From positions 1 to 10,706 of the forward strand of contig CALLNG010000563.1 of NCBI GenBank assembly GCA_938005345.1: a DNA stretch of 10,706 bases, read 5' to 3'. Under the pieces are notes generated by a model. That model was not told the DNA's origin, searched no databases, and worked only from the letters and a program-made list of their open reading frames with translations. The position numbers and the translations under genes are program-made. This DNA comes from an uncultured Clostridia bacterium. GTDB lineage: Bacteria > Bacillota > Clostridia > RUG12999. Positions 7,934-10,706 of this stretch are shown here, in pieces (the stretch's first letter is position 1; the number at the start of each line of letters is the position of its first letter).

Positions 7934-7940
7934 CTCCTCC
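7934..7940 (-). promoter_or_regulatory. Ribosome binding site of the large SLH gene, abutting the upstream stop codon
   Basis: GGAGGAG follows directly after the TGA (7941-7943) of the 882-aa gene and lies 7 nt before the ATG at 7927. A ribosome ending on the first gene therefore reaches the second start, so the two are probably translated from one mRNA with coupling. No promoter fits in the 13-bp gap. Confidence 0.8.
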
Positions 7941-10589
7941 TCACCGTATCAAAATAACCGCTTTGATTTTGCTGTAGGATGTGTAAACATAAATACGGTT
8001 GCCGTTTTCTGAAATATTTTCCAACTTTCCAACCGAGGTTTCATTTAGTGCAGTATCATAAATCACAATAAGCGGTGTATTAGTATATTGCACCTCATAA
8101 ATTTTGTCGGCCTGACCGCCTGGCAACTGGCTAACACTGACCCCATTCACCCAGCGGTTGAGACTTTCCGACACGTAATGGTAATCCACTTTAACAATAT
8201 AGCCCATGAACCGTTCCTTCTCGCCATTTTCTCCTTCAAGCATTACATCCGGCAGTGTTGCGAACGATTCCACTAATTCATACCCATCCATTTTTTCATC
8301 ACCATCTAGGGAATAATGAATCAAATCGCCGCGTTTTAGCTGGCGGAATTGTTCCGTATTTGCAATATCCACCGATGTTTCAATGGTTTTCATTTCATCT
8401 TCCGTTGCCATTTCTACTTTATAATACGGTTGTCCTTCTTCGTTCGATAAATTAGTCGTTTTTGCAACAAACCCGACTTTATTACTAGTCGTAATGGTTC
8501 CACTGGCGCCAAAATTCATTTTTTCTGTGATGACGACAAACTTGGCACAATCCGTTGTTTTATCCTGTTCATATGCGTTAATAGAATATTGTTTGCCATC
8601 GTTCATCTGGACTCTTGCACGGTAGTCTTCTTCTCTAGTAGCTCCACCTTCTGGCAAACAAACGACATAGGTATTTTCATCAACGCCAAAGGCGCCGCCT
8701 GACGTTCCGCCAAAGGTTCGTTCATAGGTATTATATTTTCGTTTGACATTTTCTCCCTTTGTGATTTGCTCTGGGTATTCAATACGGGAAATTTCTCCAG
8801 CAGCGTTGCGTGAAAACTTGACCGCCTTGTTTTTTAGTTTGAACAATCCGCTTCCGGAAAGACTTTCATCACCGGCTTGTATCCGTTGTTTTAAAGGTAA
8901 AACAACTACATCTTTATTTTTCGCGACTAACACTTTTGTCGTATCGTTTTTAAAATCATTCTCATCTTCGACTTCTTCTTCTTTCTCCTTCAGTTGCCCC
9001 GCTAGCAACAGTTTTGCTTCATACTCTGTACCCATTGCGCCACGGGTACCTACATCTAAAACATAACCAAATTCCATTGAACCTTCCTCTGTCACTTCCG
9101 CAGAGGCAATTTTCCCTTTGTGGTCCAAATACAATGTCACGCTGTCGCCTGGCTGTACTACCGCCATGTCGGCTCCTAGCGTCCATTCATAAGCCTGCCC
9201 ATCAAGCAGCACTTCTTCATCTGTCACTTCACTAACCGTCCCCTGTACCTGATTTTGCGTCACGATCAATTTCTTGTAGCTACCATCTTTACTTGCTAAA
9301 ATACTAACAACATCATTTTTCTTCAGATTTTCCAACGAAAAATCTGACCCAGACGCATCAACAACTACTACAGTTTCACTGCTGTCTTCAAAGCTAAAAT
9401 CCATGGTACGTTTTCCATCGAACAAATATCCATTTTGAAAACAGAGTAATTTGTCATCTTTAATATACTGCTCAACCAATATTGTTTCATAACTATCGAT
9501 GAACACATAATCCGCAGCATCATTTTTATTGTTGTCCACTAAACGCAGCGTGCCGCACTTCAACGTCTGCAACTCCTCTGCTGAAAATCCATCTATTACA
9601 CGGTTGTTATACACAAAAACAACAGGAGAATCCAAGGAAACCTTCTCTTCCCGACTTTCCGTGCCATAGTAGGAAACGCTTTGGCGGCTCGCACTTTTGA
9701 TATCTTCTACATCAATTTCTATAACGCGGCTATCTATAGGACGTAGACTTGATATGGTGCTTTTCCCAGTGGCCTCATCTTCATAAGTATAAAATTCAAC
9801 ACATTGTCCTACTAATCCTCTCACTTGAATGCCGTCATCCAACTGATACAGGATACCACCGATTTCCGCCTGGTTTTCCTCAATATTCGTCTGTGGCGCC
9901 AATAGATAGCAGTCGATTGTTGCCGTCACGATACCACGGCGTTTTTCTTTTTGTTCTCCTCCTATTATCAACAAGACTTCACGGTAGGTATTTCCTTTTA
10001 TTACTTCATATTGCGCCTGGGCGCCCGCGTAAGTCTGTTCTAACAAATCCACGTCCAACGCCTGGTACACCATCCCTGCCATGTCTCCGCGCGTAAGTCC
10101 GCCTCCATCCGCTTTCACGTTTTTCAAGAGTCCCAAAGATGCCGCTGTCATCATATATCCATTTGGATATCCTTTTTCGCGTGCCTGCACATCATATCCC
10201 AATACACCCACCAACATTTTAGCCGCTTCTGGTAACGTGACTGTATCGTCCGGGTGAAACAATCCGCCGCCCGTCCCATTTATCACGCCGAGACGTGCCA
10301 TGAGTCCAATGTAATTTGATGCCCAATAGTTTTGCGGCACATCAGAAAACGGTGCTGGCAGCCCGTTTTGCGCCGCTTGCTCCAATCCCATCAGCCTTGT
10401 TAGCATTTTACAACATTCTGCACGGGTCACGGGGTCATCCAAATGGATATCCCCCGATTCATCCCCCACTAAAATGCCAAATTCTTTTAATTCAAACAAC
10501 ATTTTTTCCTGAACTGCTTCTCCTGCCGCAAATGCACTGTACGGCAGCAATAGCAATGCTAAAAGTAACGGTACTATTTTTTTCATCAT
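7941..10589 (-). CDS. Exported SLH-domain protein, 882 aa, with beta-rich C-terminal repeats of unknown function
   Basis: A signal peptide (MMKKIVPLLLALLLLPYSAF, then AAGE; cleavage near residue 21) leads into three SLH repeats at about 32-77, 79-131 and 135-183. Their hallmarks are PVTRAECCKMLTRLMGL, FSDVPQNYWASNYIGLM, VTLPEAAKMLVGVLGY and LTRGDMAGMVYQAL. Three SLH repeats usually bind pyruvylated secondary cell wall polymer, so the protein should be surface-anchored by its N-terminus. The remaining 700 residues are beta-rich with no enzyme motif I recognise. They hold recurring small beta-barrel-like stretches of the type G-x-V...DG-x-x-Y...GDxVxxYLDxxGKI, for example near 448-500, 697-773 and 794-882. 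An acidic stretch (KEKEEEVEDEND) lies near 534-546. The first ATG has a GGGAGG site 9 nt upstream. It sits between a probable solute-binding protein gene and the larger SLH gene, suggesting a surface assembly or glycan-capture role, which is inferred. Confidence 0.88.
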   Translation of the reverse strand: MMKKIVPLLLALLLLPYSAFAAGEAVQEKMLFELKEFGILVGDESGDIHLDDPVTRAECCKMLTRLMGLEQAAQNGLPAPFSDVPQNYWASNYIGLMARLGVINGTGGGLFHPDDTVTLPEAAKMLVGVLGYDVQAREKGYPNGYMMTAASLGLLKNVKADGGGLTRGDMAGMVYQALDVDLLEQTYAGAQAQYEVIKGNTYREVLLIIGGEQKEKRRGIVTATIDCYLLAPQTNIEENQAEIGGILYQLDDGIQVRGLVGQCVEFYTYEDEATGKSTISSLRPIDSRVIEIDVEDIKSASRQSVSYYGTESREEKVSLDSPVVFVYNNRVIDGFSAEELQTLKCGTLRLVDNNKNDAADYVFIDSYETILVEQYIKDDKLLCFQNGYLFDGKRTMDFSFEDSSETVVVVDASGSDFSLENLKKNDVVSILASKDGSYKKLIVTQNQVQGTVSEVTDEEVLLDGQAYEWTLGADMAVVQPGDSVTLYLDHKGKIASAEVTEEGSMEFGYVLDVGTRGAMGTEYEAKLLLAGQLKEKEEEVEDENDFKNDTTKVLVAKNKDVVVLPLKQRIQAGDESLSGSGLFKLKNKAVKFSRNAAGEISRIEYPEQITKGENVKRKYNTYERTFGGTSGGAFGVDENTYVVCLPEGGATREEDYRARVQMNDGKQYSINAYEQDKTTDCAKFVVITEKMNFGASGTITTSNKVGFVAKTTNLSNEEGQPYYKVEMATEDEMKTIETSVDIANTEQFRQLKRGDLIHYSLDGDEKMDGYELVESFATLPDVMLEGENGEKERFMGYIVKVDYHYVSESLNRWVNGVSVSQLPGGQADKIYEVQYTNTPLIVIYDTALNETSVGKLENISENGNRIYVYTSYSKIKAVILIR

Positions 10590-10598
10590 ATCTTTAGG

Positions 10599-10604
10599 CC
10601 TCCC
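10599..10604 (-). promoter_or_regulatory. Ribosome binding site of the 882-aa SLH gene
   Basis: GGGAGG lies 9 nt upstream of the first of two adjacent ATG codons (10589 and 10586). The spacing favours the first ATG. The site sits inside the 23-bp gap after the upstream stop codon. Confidence 0.75.
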
Positions 10605-10612
10605 TCTCCCAA

Positions 10613-10706
10613 CTATTGGTTGATGTAGCGTTCATAAGCAGTTTGCTTGATTTCCACAGCACGCTCAGCCCCTAACTGTTTTACTGTATCAACAAATTTA
10701 TCGTAA
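10613..10706 (-). CDS. C-terminal end of a probable ABC-transporter extracellular solute-binding protein
   Basis: Reading from the window edge to a TAG at 10613-10615 gives 30 codons. They begin YDKFVDTVKQLGAERAVEIK and end QTAYERYINQ. This pattern, an aromatic-rich helix (YDKFVDTVKQLG) followed by an IKQTAYERY helix and immediate stop, is typical of the C-terminus of large carbohydrate-type solute-binding lipoproteins of Gram-positive bacteria (LplA/YtcQ-like). These deliver oligosaccharides to a two-permease ABC importer. Only 30 residues are visible, so the family call is tentative. The stop is 23 bp before the next ATG on the same strand, making it the upstream member of the SLH operon. 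The frame has a stop, is compact and does not overlap its neighbour, so a real gene end is likely. Confidence 0.5.
   Translation of the reverse strand, partial: YDKFVDTVKQLGAERAVEIKQTAYERYINQ

Overview
The window looks like a low-to-medium GC Gram-positive genome, most likely a clostridial gut-type Firmicute (Lachnospiraceae-like). The signs are strong GGAGG ribosome binding sites, a TTGACA-type promoter, a PadR regulator, an AddA-type (not RecB-type) nuclease-helicase, and exported proteins carrying S-layer homology (SLH) repeats. The taxonomy is inferred from gene content and style only.

Left part (1 to about 3175). A truncated PadR-family regulator points left and runs off the edge. It is divergent from a complete NOL1/NOP2/Sun-type 16S rRNA m5C methyltransferase (RsmF-like). 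The 244-bp gap between them holds a promoter for padR overlapped by a PadR-style inverted repeat, and a weaker candidate promoter for rsmF. rsmF converges on the 3' third of addA. A long hairpin over the rsmF stop codon, with its T tract on the minus strand, serves as the addA-side terminator.

Right part (about 3175 to 10706). Three genes lie on the minus strand in an operon-like row: the last 30 codons of a probable extracellular solute-binding protein, an 882-aa exported protein with three N-terminal SLH repeats, and a very large exported modular protein. The large protein has four LamG-like/Ig-like units, an F5/8-type C (CBM32-like) domain, a Gly-rich linker and C-terminal SLH sequence. 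Gaps are 23 and 13 bp. The set suggests a wall-anchored surface apparatus, plausibly for carbohydrate binding, made together with an ABC importer.

The most striking point is the junction near 3172-3185. The SLH part of the large protein runs directly into addA in the wrong frame, so that addA has lost about its first two thirds and the SLH protein ends in about 64 out-of-frame residues. This is either a rearrangement that destroyed addA or an assembly chimera of two loci. The sequence alone cannot decide, but neither gene is natural at that end.
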